Assembly (NCBI RefSeq): GCF_013408095.1
Contig: NZ_JACBZF010000002.1
Location: 62,001 to 126,000 of the forward strand
Direction of reading: 5' to 3'
Source of the DNA: Novosphingobium marinum
GTDB lineage: Bacteria > Pseudomonadota > Alphaproteobacteria > Sphingomonadales > Sphingomonadaceae
Length of the DNA: 64,000 nucleotides
This document shows positions 44,181 through 53,251 of the stretch, in pieces. A program made the translations under genes and the position numbers. The number at the start of each line of letters is the position of its first letter. Position 1 is the first letter of the stretch. The notes below the pieces were generated by a model, which did not search any database, was not told the origin of the DNA, and was given only the letters and a program-made list of their open reading frames with translations.

Positions 44181-44597
44181 ATGGTAGAGCAGGGCACGGT
44201 ACGCCGCATGAGCGCGCAATTGCCGCTGGGTCGCGATGCCGCCTCGGTGCGGCAACGTGTCGAGGCGCTCGAAAAGATACTCGAGCGCGCCTTCGTAATT
44301 CCCGGCACCAAGCAGCCGATCGGCCTGGATGCACTGGCCGGGCTCATCCCTGTCGCGGGCGACATTGTCGCAGCGGGCCTCGGTCTTTATCTCATCTGGG
44401 AGGCGCGCAATCTCGGCATGCCCAAGTGGCAGCTGGCGCGGATGGTCGGGCACGTCGGTTTCGACACGCTGATCGGCGCGGTCCCGGTCGCGGGCGACCT
44501 GTTCGACTTCCTCTACCGCTCGAACACGAAGAACCTGAAGATCATCCGCAAGTATCTCGACAAGCATCACCCTCACACGATGGTGATCGACCAGTAG
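44181..44597 (+). CDS. DUF4112 family membrane protein
   Basis: A 138-residue protein with two hydrophobic stretches: DALAGLIPVAGDIVAAGLGL and HVGFDTLIGAVPVAGDLFDF, each with the PVAGD motif typical of DUF4112. The C terminus is basic (NTKNLKIIRKYLDKHH). The function is unknown. It is 40 bp after the solute-binding lipoprotein and one base before the small lipoprotein gene. Confidence 0.8.
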   Translation: MVEQGTVRRMSAQLPLGRDAASVRQRVEALEKILERAFVIPGTKQPIGLDALAGLIPVAGDIVAAGLGLYLIWEARNLGMPKWQLARMVGHVGFDTLIGAVPVAGDLFDFLYRSNTKNLKIIRKYLDKHHPHTMVIDQ

Positions 44598-44598
44598 C

Positions 44599-44808
44599 AT
44601 GCGCGCAGCCCTTGCATTGACCGCGCTCGGTGCGCTTTGCGCCTGTGGCCAGGGCGAGAACGATGCCGGTCCTGGCGGCGTGACCGTCGGGGAGGCGCGT
44701 GCTCTCGACGAGGCAGCCGAGATGCTCGAGGAACGGCGTATGCCCGAGGAAGTCGTGAGCGCGGTCCCGACCGATGTTCCGTCGCCGGCGGCGGCACAGG
44801 CCGAGTAG
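44599..44808 (+). CDS. Small lipoprotein, function unknown
   Basis: A 69-residue protein with a clear lipoprotein signal (LTALGALCACGQ, Cys14 or Cys16). The mature part is acidic and helical (VGEARALDEAAEMLEERRMP). No domain is recognised. It lies one base downstream of the DUF4112 gene. Confidence 0.6.
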   Translation: MRAALALTALGALCACGQGENDAGPGGVTVGEARALDEAAEMLEERRMPEEVVSAVPTDVPSPAAAQAE

Positions 44809-44813
44809 GCCTT

Positions 44814-45221
44814 TCAGTCCAGCCGGACCTTGCCGCGTGCGGCCTTGACCGCGCCGCGCTGCTTCTTGTGCTTGAGCCGTTTGGTCTTGCCGACCCGGTT
44901 GAGGCGGCTCTTCTTGCGCTTCTCGGGAAGGTTGTGCGCTTCCGCCAGCAACTCGGCCAGACGCTCGCGCGCATCGGCACGGTTGGCTTCCTGCGAGCGA
45001 TGCCGCCGTGCGGTGATCAGGAGTTCGCCGCGTGCGTTCAGCTTGCTGCCCGCCAGCTCCTTCAGCCGACGGAAGACGGGCGGGCGCAATCGCAGCGCGT
45101 AGACGTCGACCCGCAATTGTACCGCCGTCGCCACCTTGTTGACGTTCTGGCCGCCGGGGCCGGTGGAGGCGATGAAGCTCTCTGTCGCAAGCGACTGCGC
45201 ATGCTCGATCACCTCATCCAT
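44814..45221 (-). CDS. arfB: Alternative ribosome-rescue factor B (peptidyl-tRNA hydrolase)
   Basis: A 135-residue rescue factor that releases peptides from stalled ribosomes. The RF-type catalytic GGQ is G23-G24-Q25 in STGPGGQNVNK. The C-terminal tail is very basic (RKKSRLNRVGKTKRLKHKKQ), as required for entry into the mRNA channel. It overlaps the end of the pseudouridine synthase gene by eight bases. Both are on the minus strand with the aminotransferase and pabB-pabC. Confidence 0.92.
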   Translation of the reverse strand: MDEVIEHAQSLATESFIASTGPGGQNVNKVATAVQLRVDVYALRLRPPVFRRLKELAGSKLNARGELLITARRHRSQEANRADARERLAELLAEAHNLPEKRKKSRLNRVGKTKRLKHKKQRGAVKAARGKVRLD

Positions 45222-45867
45222 CGACGAAGCCCAACGCCAGGAAGTCGCGTGGAAGCGGCGCGACGGCGGCGATGTCGGCCTTGCCCTCGCGTGCGATCTC
45301 CAGCCCGGCGGCATGCAGCATCGTGCGTCCCGCACCCTTGCCATCGCCGTAGACCGGGTCGCCCAGCAGCGGCACGCCGAGGCCGGATGCGGCATGTACG
45401 CGGATCTGGTGCGTCCTGCCGGTTTCGGGCCGGAACTCGACCAGCGTGAGGCCATCGCGCGCATCGAGCCTTCGCCAGTGCGTGACCGACGGCTTGCCCT
45501 TCCGTGCCGGGATCATCCGCCAGCCCTCGCTCGCGCTGCTGATCTTGGACAGTGCGAGTTCCACCGTTCCCCCTGCTTCGGCGAGATCGCCCGCGACGAT
45601 GCCGAGGTAGCGCTTTGCCACCGCGCGCTCCTCGAAGGCGCGCGAAAAGCGCTTCAGTGCCTTGGGATTGCGTGCGAGCAGAAGGCACCCAGACGTGTCG
45701 GTATCGAGCCGGTGGACCGGCACGGGCGCGCGCGCGAAACCGAGCTTGAGTTCGTCGAGGCGGTCGCCGAGACACGCGCCGCCGCTGCGCGGCCGGTCGA
45801 TGGGCAGGCCGCCGGGCTTGTCGATCACCAGCGCCTCGGCGTCCTCGAACAGGATCGGGATGGTCAT
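45214..45867 (-). CDS. RluA-family pseudouridine synthase
   Basis: A 217-residue enzyme that isomerises uridine in rRNA or tRNA. The catalytic Asp55 lies in VHRLDTDTSGCLLLARN, and the C-terminal RTHQIRVHAASGLGVPLLGD is typical. There is no S4 domain, so it belongs to the short RluA/TruC/RluC-like group; the target base is uncertain. The ATG overlaps the aminotransferase stop (45864). Confidence 0.87.
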   Translation of the reverse strand: MTIPILFEDAEALVIDKPGGLPIDRPRSGGACLGDRLDELKLGFARAPVPVHRLDTDTSGCLLLARNPKALKRFSRAFEERAVAKRYLGIVAGDLAEAGGTVELALSKISSASEGWRMIPARKGKPSVTHWRRLDARDGLTLVEFRPETGRTHQIRVHAASGLGVPLLGDPVYGDGKGAGRTMLHAAGLEIAREGKADIAAVAPLPRDFLALGFVDG

Positions 45868-47039
45868 GGCGCGAGTGCGTCCCCGATGCGGCGAAGCGCT
45901 TCCATCAGCGTCTCGCGTCCCGCGGCGAAGCTGATGCGAAAGCCGTCGCGTCCGCCGAACGCCGATGCGGGCACTACCGCGACGCCGTGCTCGAGCAGGT
46001 GGAGCGCAAGTTTCGCATCGTCCCCGAAGCGGTCCATCAGCGGCGCGGCATCGACCATGCAATAGAACGCGCCCTCGGGCTCGGGGGTCGAAAGGCCGGT
46101 AATGGCATTGATTCCGGCAACGACGAGGTCGCGCCGCTGCCGAAACGTCTCGCGCCAGTCGGCAAGGAAATCCTGCGGCCCCTCGAACGCCGCGACGGCA
46201 GCAGCCTGGCTGATCGAGCAGGGGTTGCCGGAAGCGTGCGACTGGAGCTTCTCCATGGCGCGGATCAGCCATTCGGGACCGGCCGACACGCCAATCCTGA
46301 AGCCTGTCATGGCATGGCTCTTCGACACGCCCGAGACGGTCAGCACCCTGTCGGCGAGATCCGGGCACAGCGCCGCCAGCGTGGCGTGCGGCGCGCCGGT
46401 GTAGTTGAGCGGAGCATAGATGTCGTCGCTCAGCACCATCACGCGCGGATTGCGGCGCAGCACCTCCCCGATGCCGAGCAGCATGTCTCCGGAGTACACG
46501 GCGCCGGTCGGGTTGCCGGGACTGTTGAGGAGCAGCCATTGCGTGCGCGGGCCGATCTGCGATTCGAGGTCGCCTGCCGAAAAGCGGAACCCGGATGCCG
46601 CCGACGTCTGCAGCGGGACGACGCTGCCGCCTGCGAAGCGCACGATCTCGGGATAGCTGACCCACCATGGGGCGGGCACGATCACTTCTTCGCCCTCGCT
46701 GACCGTGGCCAGCATCGCGAGGAATATCGCCTGCTTGCCGCCCGCGCTGGTCATGACCTGCGAGGTCGGAACCTCGATGCCCAGGTCGCGTGCGAAATGC
46801 AGCGCCGCAGCCTCCTTCATCCGCGCCGTGCCGCCGACCGGCGTATATTTCGTCAGGCCATTGACGAGTGCCGCTTTGGCCGCTTCCACGACATGCGTCG
46901 GCGTAGCGAAATCGGGCTCGCCCACGGAAAGCGAGATGATGTCACGCCCTTCGCCGCGAAGCTGCGTCGCGCGGTCGGTCATCGCCGCCGTCTGCGATGG
47001 CGCGATGCGCGCGAGGGCACGGGAGGTCTGACCGGTCAC
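45864..47039 (-). CDS. Class I aminotransferase, aspartate aminotransferase-like
   Basis: A 391-residue PLP enzyme. K240 in VSGVSKSHAMTGFRIG is the cofactor lysine, with SPGNPTG (173-179) and SDDIYAP. The sequence is of the Ib aspartate aminotransferase type, but substrate range varies (aspartate, aromatic or prephenate). It uses a GTG start overlapping the pabB-pabC stop (GTGA). It is also coupled to the downstream pseudouridine synthase. Confidence 0.86.
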   Translation of the reverse strand: MTGQTSRALARIAPSQTAAMTDRATQLRGEGRDIISLSVGEPDFATPTHVVEAAKAALVNGLTKYTPVGGTARMKEAAALHFARDLGIEVPTSQVMTSAGGKQAIFLAMLATVSEGEEVIVPAPWWVSYPEIVRFAGGSVVPLQTSAASGFRFSAGDLESQIGPRTQWLLLNSPGNPTGAVYSGDMLLGIGEVLRRNPRVMVLSDDIYAPLNYTGAPHATLAALCPDLADRVLTVSGVSKSHAMTGFRIGVSAGPEWLIRAMEKLQSHASGNPCSISQAAAVAAFEGPQDFLADWRETFRQRRDLVVAGINAITGLSTPEPEGAFYCMVDAAPLMDRFGDDAKLALHLLEHGVAVVPASAFGGRDGFRISFAAGRETLMEALRRIGDALAP

Positions 47040-48841
47040 GATGCAAGCCTCGCGGGCACGAGGCCGCGCACGGCATTGCCGATGAGGAAGCCCCCGGCGA
47101 GGTCGTCCGTGCCGATCTCGCCCTCTCGGGCCTCCCCGCTCTCGATCAGCGACCGGCGCAGCACGCCGGGCAGGAGGCCGATGCCGAGCGGCGGTGTGAC
47201 CAGCCCGCCTTCGCGCCGGACGAAGACGGAAGTGAAGCACCCCTCCGTCACGAGGCCGTCGTCGCGTACGAAAATCGCTTCCGCCGCACCCGCCTTGCGC
47301 GCGGCCGCCAGCCCGGCATCGTAAAAGCCCCGGTCGCTGGTCTTGTGGCGCAGCCGCAGGTCGCCGGGATCGACGGGCAGGCGCATCAGCACGCAGGGTG
47401 CGGGATCGGGAAGCGGCGGCGGCATGTCCGAAAGCTCGAGCGAGAACTGGCCGCCGCCCGAGGCGACGAGCCGCAGCCGCGCAGGCTCCTCCGCTTCGAA
47501 GCACAGCGCCTGGATCGCGTTGCGCACGGCATGGCGGTCGAACCGGAAACCCAGGTCCGCCGCGCTCGCCCTGATCCGCTCGAGATGGAGTTCGAGAAGC
47601 GCTATGCCATCGTCGGGAATGAAGACCATGGTCTCGATCAGGTCGAAGCCGGCGGCGCCCGTATCCTGTCCCGATTGCCGCACGAAGTCCCCCTTGACCA
47701 TGCATTCCCGCCATTCGGGGAGCGCTTCGGAATCGGCGACGATCGCCGATCCCACTCCCAGTACCGCGCGTCCCCGTCCGTTTTCGCCCGGGGTCAGGCG
47801 CAGTGTCCGGATTGCCACATTGAACGCCGCGTCGCCAGAGGCATCGATGCGCCCGATGCTGCCGCAGTACGGTCCGCGCGGATCGCGCTCGACTTCGGCG
47901 ATCAGTTCCATCGCCCTGATCTTGGGCGCGCCGGTGATCGAGCCGCACGGGAACAGCGCGCGCAGGACATCCACCGCATCGTGTTCGGGCGCGAGCCTTG
48001 CGCGGACGGTCGAAACCATCTGGTGCACCGTCGGATAGCTCTCGACCGCGAACGGCGCCGCCACCGACACGCTACCCGCTTGGGCGACGCGCGACAGGTC
48101 GTTGCGCATCAGGTCGACGATCATCAGGTTCTCGGCGCGGTCCTTTTCGGATCGTGCGAGTTCGCTTGCGAGCGCGCGATCCTGCGCCGCATCTGTGCCG
48201 CGCGGGCGCGTGCCCTTCATCGGCTTCACCGTCACGTCGCCGTTCTTCAACGCAAAGAACAGCTCGGGCGAAAAGCTCAGCAGCCAGTGCCCCCCGTCGA
48301 AGACGATGCCCCCGTACCCGGCGGCGGCGCGAGGCCGGATCGCGGCATAGAGCGCGACCGCATCGCCGGCCCACGCTCCCTCGATCGGAAGCGTCAGGTT
48401 CACCTGATAGATGTCTCCTGCCCGGATGGCGGCTTGCAGGCGGGCGAACGCCTTTGCGTACCCTCCGGGCGAAAGCTGCGGTTCGAGCGGTCCGAGAGAG
48501 GCATCGGACGCCGCGCAATTGGCGGCAAGCCAATGAGGGACCTGATCCGCGGCGATGGTCTCGTAACGGTCGAAGGCTCCGAACAGGAGGAGCGGCCCTG
48601 CCGCGCCCGAACGGGATGCGGCGATCGGCGCCAGCCGGCCTTCCATGGCAAGCCCGGCCTCGTACGCGATGAAGCCTGCGAGTTCGCAGCCCGACCGCGA
48701 CAACTGCCGCAGGCGTTCGAGCGCGCCCGCCACCTCTTCGTGCCTGTGTGCGACGATCCATTCGCGCGCATGGCGATAGAGCCGCGCATCGCTCGCATCG
48801 GCGGAGCGCGCATCGTCGAGAAGGATGAAGGGGTCGGCCAT
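47036..48841 (-). CDS. pabB: Bifunctional aminodeoxychorismate synthase I / 4-amino-4-deoxychorismate lyase
   Basis: A 601-residue fusion that makes p-aminobenzoate for folate. The PabB part (1 to about 370) has AGDIYQVNLTLPIEG, VKPMKGTRPRG, DLMRNDLSRVA and FPCGSITGAPKIRAMELI. The PabC part (about 390-601) is a class IV PLP lyase with FDLIETMVF, LHLERI and the C-terminal TEGCFTSVFV; the PLP lysine is probably in LRHKTSDRGFYD. The amidotransferase subunit PabA is not in the window. The ATG at 48841 is followed by MADPFILLDD. Confidence 0.92.
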   Translation of the reverse strand: MADPFILLDDARSADASDARLYRHAREWIVAHRHEEVAGALERLRQLSRSGCELAGFIAYEAGLAMEGRLAPIAASRSGAAGPLLLFGAFDRYETIAADQVPHWLAANCAASDASLGPLEPQLSPGGYAKAFARLQAAIRAGDIYQVNLTLPIEGAWAGDAVALYAAIRPRAAAGYGGIVFDGGHWLLSFSPELFFALKNGDVTVKPMKGTRPRGTDAAQDRALASELARSEKDRAENLMIVDLMRNDLSRVAQAGSVSVAAPFAVESYPTVHQMVSTVRARLAPEHDAVDVLRALFPCGSITGAPKIRAMELIAEVERDPRGPYCGSIGRIDASGDAAFNVAIRTLRLTPGENGRGRAVLGVGSAIVADSEALPEWRECMVKGDFVRQSGQDTGAAGFDLIETMVFIPDDGIALLELHLERIRASAADLGFRFDRHAVRNAIQALCFEAEEPARLRLVASGGGQFSLELSDMPPPLPDPAPCVLMRLPVDPGDLRLRHKTSDRGFYDAGLAAARKAGAAEAIFVRDDGLVTEGCFTSVFVRREGGLVTPPLGIGLLPGVLRRSLIESGEAREGEIGTDDLAGGFLIGNAVRGLVPARLAS

Positions 48842-48957
48842 CTGGAACGACGGTCCTAGACGTGCCGCGCGCGGCTTGCAAAAGCCTGTGTGCCCGGTAA
48901 CCAAGTCGGCATGGGACGGGCCGGAACTGCAACGTACGAAAGCGGGGTCACAAGCGC

Positions 48958-50556
48958 ATGGACGACATTTTTCTCGGTCAGGATCTCGGCGGCGGTCGCC
49001 AGTCGCTGCTTCTCGGGCGGGCAAACCGGCACGGGCTGATCGCCGGGGCGACCGGAACCGGCAAGACCGTGACGCTCCAGACCATTGCCGAACAGTTCTC
49101 CGCCGCCGGGGTGCCGGTGTTCGTTGCCGACGTGAAGGGCGACCTGTCGGGGATCTCGATGGCGGGAAGCCCGGACTTCAAGCATGCCGACAAGCTGGAG
49201 GACCGCGCGAAGGAAATCGGCATCGCGGACTATTCATACCGCGACAATCCGGCGGTCTTCTGGGACCTCTATGGCGAGCAGGGCCACCCGATCCGCACGA
49301 CGATCTCGGAAATGGGGCCGCTGCTGCTGTCGCGCCTCATGGGTCTCAACGAAACGCAGGAAGGCGTGCTCAACATCGTCTTCCGCTTCGCCGACGAGCA
49401 GGGAATGCTCCTGCTCGAACTGGAAGACCTGCAGGCGATGCTCGTCTACACGGCGGAAAACGCGAAGGACCTGTCGGCGCAGTACGGCAACGTCTCGCGC
49501 GCCAGCGTCGGGGCGATCCAGCGCCAGCTCCTGTCGCTCGAAAGCCAGGGCGCCGCCGCTTTCTTCGGCGAGCCCGCGCTCGAGATTTCCGATTTTCTCC
49601 GCTGCGACGAGGACGGGCGCGGCTACATCAACGTTCTCGCCGCCGACAAGCTGATGCGCGAGCCGAAGCTCTACGCCACGTTCCTCCTGTGGCTGCTCGC
49701 CGAACTGTTCGAGACGCTGCCCGAGGTGGGCGACCCCGAGAAACCCAGGCTCGTCTTCTTCTTCGACGAGGCGCACCTGCTGTTCGACGATGCGCCCAGG
49801 GCGCTCGAGGAGAAGATCGAACAGGTCGTCCGGCTGATCCGTTCGAAGGGCGTCGGCGTCTTCTTCGTCACGCAAAATCCCATCGACATTCCCGAGGATG
49901 TCGCAGGCCAGCTCGGCAACCGCGTCCAGCACGCGCTGCGCGCTTTCACCCCGCGCGACAAGCGCGCGATCAAGGCGGCCGCCGAAACCTTTCGCATCAA
50001 CCCCGAACTCGACGTCGAGACCGCGATCACCGAATTAAGGGTGGGCGAGGCGCTGGTCTCGACGCTCGACGAAGACGGCGCCCCGTCGGTCGTACAGCGC
50101 ACGCTGATCGCGCCGCCGCGCTCGCGGCTCGGACTGGTCAGCAAGAAGGAGCGCGCCATTGTCCGCTCGATCAGCCCGGTGGAGGGCAAGTACGACGAAC
50201 GCGTCGACCGCGAGAGCGCCGAGGAAGTGCTCGCCCAAAAGGCGCTAGACGCCGCGAAGACCGCAGAGGAAGTGGAGGAAAAGGGCGAGGAGGAAGTGCG
50301 CAAGCGCGAGCGCAGGAACACCGGCCTGTGGGACGGCATCGGCGGCAGGATGGCCAAGGCGGCGGCCGGAGCGGCGGCAGCGAGCGCGGGTTCGATCCTT
50401 GCCGGCAAGCTTTCGGGCCGCAAGAGCCGGGCCAACCCGCAAGCAACGGCGGCGGGGGCGGCGGCCGGTACCTTCGGCTCGCAACTCGAAAAGGCGGTCG
50501 GAATTCCGGGAATAGGCCGGTTCGCCCGCAACCTTATCGGTGGCCTCATGCGTTGA
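48958..50556 (+). CDS. HerA-like helicase domain ATPase (DUF853)
   Basis: A 532-residue P-loop ATPase of the HerA/FtsK group. Walker A is [11 protein letters not shown] (30-40), Walker B is [12 protein letters not shown], and the sensor [20 protein letters not shown] follows. The C-terminal third is charged, with [17 protein letters not shown] and a Gly/Ala-rich tail. DUF853 proteins are widespread and poorly characterised. It is divergent from pabB-pabC and ends 31 bp before the M1 aminopeptidase gene. Confidence 0.88.
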   Translation: MDDIFLGQDLGGGRQSLLLGRANRHGLIAGATGTGKTVTLQTIAEQFSAAGVPVFVADVKGDLSGISMAGSPDFKHADKLEDRAKEIGIADYSYRDNPAVFWDLYGEQGHPIRTTISEMGPLLLSRLMGLNETQEGVLNIVFRFADEQGMLLLELEDLQAMLVYTAENAKDLSAQYGNVSRASVGAIQRQLLSLESQGAAAFFGEPALEISDFLRCDEDGRGYINVLAADKLMREPKLYATFLLWLLAELFETLPEVGDPEKPRLVFFFDEAHLLFDDAPRALEEKIEQVVRLIRSKGVGVFFVTQNPIDIPEDVAGQLGNRVQHALRAFTPRDKRAIKAAAETFRINPELDVETAITELRVGEALVSTLDEDGAPSVVQRTLIAPPRSRLGLVSKKERAIVRSISPVEGKYDERVDRESAEEVLAQKALDAAKTAEEVEEKGEEEVRKRERRNTGLWDGIGGRMAKAAAGAAAASAGSILAGKLSGRKSRANPQATAAGAAAGTFGSQLEKAVGIPGIGRFARNLIGGLMR

Positions 50557-50587
50557 GGCTGCGACACGGTACTCACGAAGGACAGAA

Positions 50588-53251
50588 ATGGGTCGCCTGA
50601 AATTCGCCGCCGCGCTCGCCTGCGCGGCGATCGCCACGCCGTCCAACGCGCAGGAACCCGGCTCGCGGCCCGACGTGCCGCCCGTCGTATCCGAACCCGA
50701 AGTGCCGCTGGGACGGCTGGGGGACGCGGTTGTGCCCGCTCGCTATCGGCTCGACCTCGCCGTCGATCCGGCGCGCGAGAGGTTTGCGGGGCATGTCGAG
50801 ATCGACGTCGCGCTGGCCCGTCCCTCGCGCAGTATCGATCTCCATGCCTACGACCTCGCGATCCGGTCGGCATCGGCGCGGATCGGGGCGCGCAACTATC
50901 CGGCCGAGTGGGAGGTCGTCGATCCCAGCGGCGTCCTGCGCCTGCGCTTCGCCGAGGAACTGCCGGCAGGCGAACTGACCTTGCTGTTCGACTACGATGC
51001 TCCGTTTAACGACGGCCCGGCAGGCATGTTTCGCGTCAACGTCGGCGGGGACTGGTACAGCTGGACGCAATTCCAGTCGATCGACGCGCGCGCCGCCTTT
51101 CCGTCGTTCGACCAGCCCTCGTTCAAGACGCCCTTCGAAGTCACGCTGCGCACGCCCGTGGGCCAGATGGCGGTGAGCAACGCGCCGCGAGTATCGACCG
51201 AGACCGTCGACGGCTGGGACATCCATCGCTTCGCGCCGACCCGGCCGCTGCCGACGTATCTCGTGGCGATGATGGTCGGGCCGTTCGTCGCGGTGGAAGG
51301 CACCGCGCCGCCGACCCCGCAGCGCGCCGACCCGCTGCCCCTGCGGATCGTGTCGACCAGACCCAACGCGGGACGCCTCGACTTCGCGCTCGAGAACTCG
51401 AAGGAAATCGTCGTACTGCTGGAGAGCTATTTCGACGACGCCTTTCCCTATCCGAAGCTCGACCAGATCACCTCGCCGATCATGCCCGGCGCGATGGAGA
51501 ACGCGGGCGCGGACCTCTACAAGACCTCGCTGCTGGTGATGGACGAGGATGCGCCGATCGCGCAGCAGCGCAGTTTCGGCAAGGTGGTCAGCCACGAACT
51601 TGCGCACCAGTGGTTCGGCGACCTCGTCACTCCGGCGTGGTGGGACGACATCTGGCTGAACGAGAGCTTCGCCAACTGGATGGGCTTTCACATCGGCCAC
51701 CAGTGGCGTCCCGCACTCAACCTCGGCTCAGGCGCGCTGGCCGACGGGTTCGAGGCGATGCAGACCGATGCCCTGGTCGCCGGAAGGCCCGTGCGCGCGC
51801 CGGTCGCGACGAGCGCGCAGATCGACGAGGCGTTCGACAGCATAACTTACGGCAAGGGCGGCCACGTCATCGCGATGATCGCCGATTTCATGGGCCCCGA
51901 GCGCTTCCGCGACGGCGTTCGCCGGTACATGCGCACGCACCGCGACGGCAACGCGACGAGCATGGATTTCTTCGCCGCCCTCGCCGAAGCGGCGGAGGAC
52001 CCGCGCATCGTCCCGGCGCTGCGCAGCTTCGTCGGCCAGCAGGGGGTGCCGCTCGTCACCATCGAACGCGCCGCGGACGGGTTCACCGCGACCCAGAGCC
52101 GCTACGCGCCTCTCGGTGTCGAGGCGCCGGAGACGCGCTGGGGCATCCCGCTCTGCGTCAGGCAGGGCGAGCGGCGCATGTGCCAGCTTCTCGATGAGCG
52201 CAGCGGCACCTTCCCGCTCGCGGGCAGGGGGGCGGTCATGCCCAATGCCGGCGGCACCGGGTACTATCGCTTCGAGCTCCCCGAAAAGGACTGGGAGGCG
52301 CTCATCGCGCGCGCCGGCGACCTGCCCGGCGGCGAGGCGCAGGCGCTGGCCGATTCGCTTGCTGCGAGCGTGCTCGCCGGACGTTCGGATGTCCGCGCGC
52401 TCGCCCGCCTTGCGCGCAACCTCGTGCATCATCCCGATACCTACGCCGCCGACGCTGCCAGCGATGCGCTCAACGACCTGTCGCGCTCCGGCCTGCTCGA
52501 CGGCGAGGGCAGGCGCGGCTGGAGGAAATTCCGTGGCAGGCTCTACGCGCCGTTGCTGCGCGAATACGGCTTCGATCCGGGAGCGGGGGCCTACGTTCGC
52601 GAAGACCCTGAACGCTCGCAGCGCCGCGCACAGATCGTCGAGCGCCTGATGGGATCGACGAGGGACAACGATGTGCGCGCCACCCTGATGAAGTCAGCCG
52701 AGGCCTACCTCGAAGGCGATACGCGGGCGCTCGACCCCGTGTGGTTCGACAAGGCCTTCGCTGCCCATATCTATCGCCGGGGCGAAAGCGGCGCGCGCGA
52801 CCTCGTGGCGGCGGCGCTGGCTTCGGAGGATCCGCTTTTCCGACCGGCGGCGCTCGGGTCGGCTGCCGGAAGCGGCAACGAGGGCATTGCGCGCTGGCTG
52901 CTCGAGGAGCTCGACGATCCGCGCCTGCGCGAAAGCGAGCGGCGCTCGATGCTGCGCGCCGTCGTGCTCAATTCCTCGACGCGCGAGTACGGCTATGGCT
53001 GGATGCTCCAGAACATTGACAGTCTGCTCGAAGGCGGCGGTATTTTCGATGCGCGGCGCATTCCGCAGATGCTGACCCGCTATTGCTCGGTCGAGGATTC
53101 GCAGAGGATCGCGCGGGATTTCGGCCCGCATCTGGCAGGGACGGCTGGAGCGCTCGAACTGGGCCGGACGGTCGAGATCGTGCGCAACTGCGGCATGCTG
53201 AAGGATGCACTGGGCGACCGCATCTCGGATGCCTTCGCCGACTTCGGCTAG
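50588..53251 (+). CDS. M1 family metallo-aminopeptidase, exported
   Basis: An 887-residue zinc aminopeptidase. The signal peptide (1-21, AALACAAIATPSNAQ) sends it to the periplasm. The GAMEN motif is GAMENAGADLY, the zinc site HELAH is at 336-340 and its third ligand is E359 in NESFANW; a Tyr-like catalytic segment lies in TYGKGGHVIAM. A C-terminal helical ERAP1-like region follows. Such enzymes release N-terminal residues from peptides taken up or made in the envelope. AAGGA precedes the ATG. Confidence 0.92.
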   Translation: MGRLKFAAALACAAIATPSNAQEPGSRPDVPPVVSEPEVPLGRLGDAVVPARYRLDLAVDPARERFAGHVEIDVALARPSRSIDLHAYDLAIRSASARIGARNYPAEWEVVDPSGVLRLRFAEELPAGELTLLFDYDAPFNDGPAGMFRVNVGGDWYSWTQFQSIDARAAFPSFDQPSFKTPFEVTLRTPVGQMAVSNAPRVSTETVDGWDIHRFAPTRPLPTYLVAMMVGPFVAVEGTAPPTPQRADPLPLRIVSTRPNAGRLDFALENSKEIVVLLESYFDDAFPYPKLDQITSPIMPGAMENAGADLYKTSLLVMDEDAPIAQQRSFGKVVSHELAHQWFGDLVTPAWWDDIWLNESFANWMGFHIGHQWRPALNLGSGALADGFEAMQTDALVAGRPVRAPVATSAQIDEAFDSITYGKGGHVIAMIADFMGPERFRDGVRRYMRTHRDGNATSMDFFAALAEAAEDPRIVPALRSFVGQQGVPLVTIERAADGFTATQSRYAPLGVEAPETRWGIPLCVRQGERRMCQLLDERSGTFPLAGRGAVMPNAGGTGYYRFELPEKDWEALIARAGDLPGGEAQALADSLAASVLAGRSDVRALARLARNLVHHPDTYAADAASDALNDLSRSGLLDGEGRRGWRKFRGRLYAPLLREYGFDPGAGAYVREDPERSQRRAQIVERLMGSTRDNDVRATLMKSAEAYLEGDTRALDPVWFDKAFAAHIYRRGESGARDLVAAALASEDPLFRPAALGSAAGSGNEGIARWLLEELDDPRLRESERRSMLRAVVLNSSTREYGYGWMLQNIDSLLEGGGIFDARRIPQMLTRYCSVEDSQRIARDFGPHLAGTAGALELGRTVEIVRNCGMLKDALGDRISDAFADFG

